Of a stretch of 23,075 bases of DNA, positions 22,163 through 23,075 are shown piece by piece. Made by a program: the position numbers and the translations under genes. How positions within the stretch are numbered: the first letter of the stretch is position 1; each line of letters starts with the position of its first letter. The notes beneath the pieces were generated by a model that saw nothing but the letters and a program-made list of their open reading frames with translations, did not search any database and was not told where the DNA came from. This DNA is from an uncultured Eubacteriales bacterium. GTDB taxonomy: Bacteria > Bacillota_A > Clostridia > Lachnospirales > Lachnospiraceae. The stretch lies in contig ONVT01000104.1 in the NCBI GenBank assembly GCA_900321365.1, positions 1-23,075 on the forward strand, read 5' to 3'.

Positions 22163-23075
22163 TGGCTGTAACAGACGTAGGAATCGACCTTGGTACTTCC
22201 AGCATCCTGGTATATGTGCGCGGCAGGGGTGTCGTCCTGAAGGAGCCGTCCGTGGCTGCGTACGACAGGGATGAGGACAAGATCCGCGCCATCGGAGAGG
22301 AGGCGCGCATACAGCTCTCCCGAGCGGCCGGGAACCTGACGCAGATCCAGCCTCTGGAAAATGGCATCATCGCAGACTATGTGGTCACGGAGCAGATGCT
22401 CCGCTATTTTATCCAGAAAGCGGTCGGGCGGCTGTCCTTCCGGAAGCCGCGCGTGAGCATCTGCGTTCCTGTGGGCCTGACACAGGTGGAGCGGCAGGCG
22501 GTGGAGGATGCGGCTTACCAGGCAGGCGCCAGGGATGTCCACATGGTGGAGGAGCCGGTCGCGGCGGCCATCGGGGCCGGGATCGATTTCTCAAAGCCCT
22601 GCGGGAACATGATCGTGGACATCGGGGGCGGGAGCACAAATGTCGCGATCCTGTCCATGGACGGAATCGTGGTCAGCACTCATGTCAAGGTGGGCGGAAA
22701 TGACTACGACGAGGCCATCATCCGTTATATCCGGAACCAGCTGGGTGTGGTGATCGAGAAGGCGGCAGCCGAAGAGATCAAGATGCAGGTTGGCACGGTT
22801 TATGAGCGCCCGGAGGAGAGATTCCTGGAATTCATCGGAAGGGATATCGAGACCGGTCTGCCCAAGAAGGTGAAGATCAGCTCCGAGGACTGCAGGCTTG
22901 CCTGCAGAGAGCTTACCGGACGGGTGGTCGAGGCGGTTCACAGTGTTCTGGAGAAGACACCGCCGGAGCTGGCCTCCGATGTGGTGAGCCGGGGAATCGT
23001 CCTGGTCGGCGGGGGCAGCCTGATCGACGGCCTGGAGGAGCTCCTGGAGTCGAGGACAGGGGTCAATGTGGTGAC
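22162..23075 (+). CDS. mreB: MreB-family rod-shape protein (3' end beyond window)
   Basis: Bacterial actin homologue that forms membrane-associated filaments guiding lateral wall synthesis. About 304 codons are present and the frame is open to the window edge; a full protein would be about 330-345 aa. The actin-fold motifs are present: phosphate-1 GIDLGTSSILVY at the N-terminus, ICVPVGLTQVERQAVEDAA, EEPVAAAIGAG, phosphate-2 MIVDIGGGSTNVAI, the VGGNDYDEAI segment and the adenosine motif IVLVGGGSLIDGLEELL. It may be MreB or its paralogue Mbl; no mreC/mreD is visible to decide. The ATG overlaps the lgt stop by one base, with GAGAGGGAAGG upstream inside lgt. Confidence 0.93.
   Translation, partial: MAVTDVGIDLGTSSILVYVRGRGVVLKEPSVAAYDRDEDKIRAIGEEARIQLSRAAGNLTQIQPLENGIIADYVVTEQMLRYFIQKAVGRLSFRKPRVSICVPVGLTQVERQAVEDAAYQAGARDVHMVEEPVAAAIGAGIDFSKPCGNMIVDIGGGSTNVAILSMDGIVVSTHVKVGGNDYDEAIIRYIRNQLGVVIEKAAAEEIKMQVGTVYERPEERFLEFIGRDIETGLPKKVKISSEDCRLACRELTGRVVEAVHSVLEKTPPELASDVVSRGIVLVGGGSLIDGLEELLESRTGVNVV

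Overview
The window reads as a chromosomal housekeeping segment of a fairly GC-rich member of the Firmicutes, most likely class Clostridia and probably Lachnospiraceae. The evidence is the short archaeal/eukaryote-type prolyl-tRNA synthetase, a meso-DAP-type MurE (DNPR motif), a PASTA-domain kinase with its PP2C phosphatase, strong AGGAGG ribosome binding sites, and a c-di-GMP-I riboswitch in front of a secreted CAP-domain protein. Nothing looks phage- or IS-derived; no transposase, integrase, tRNA, rRNA or CRISPR array was seen.

Left part (1-5640): proS, then a DMT/EamA permease, then a translationally coupled pair of a PII-like small protein and a CPA2 cation:proton antiporter. Next comes a promoter, a c-di-GMP-I aptamer and a terminator-like expression platform, leading to an exported Ig-like plus CAP protein with its own terminator.

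Middle (5640-6265): a minus-strand ArsR/SmtB regulator with an exact alpha-5 zinc-site pattern is divergent from murE. Between the two divergent promoters lies a GC-rich 108-nt near-perfect palindrome that belongs to neither predicted transcript.

Right part (6266-23075): a long co-directional run murE-priA-def-fmt-rsmB-rlmN-stp-prkC-rsgA-rpe-thiN, a small CxxC protein, ychF, lgt and an mreB-family gene cut by the window edge. The priA to thiN order is the same as in Bacillus subtilis (priA-def-fmt-rsmB-rlmN-prpC-prkC-rsgA-rpe-yloS). It groups wall precursor synthesis, replication restart, initiator formyl-Met handling, rRNA methylation, Ser/Thr signalling, ribosome assembly and central metabolism.

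The least explained signal is a pair of about 68-nt sequences, one before rsmB (11541-11610) and one before the small CxxC gene (19712-19779). They align without gaps at about 78% and share conserved unpaired blocks and matching helices. They look like a repeated structured RNA or leader element that I cannot assign to a known family. Other points of note are the mutually exclusive helices of the riboswitch, the palindrome, the PII-like/antiporter pairing, a 30-bp in-frame duplication in fmt, an 11-residue-repeat N-terminal extension on RlmN, and a Phe in Lgt where His or Tyr is usual.
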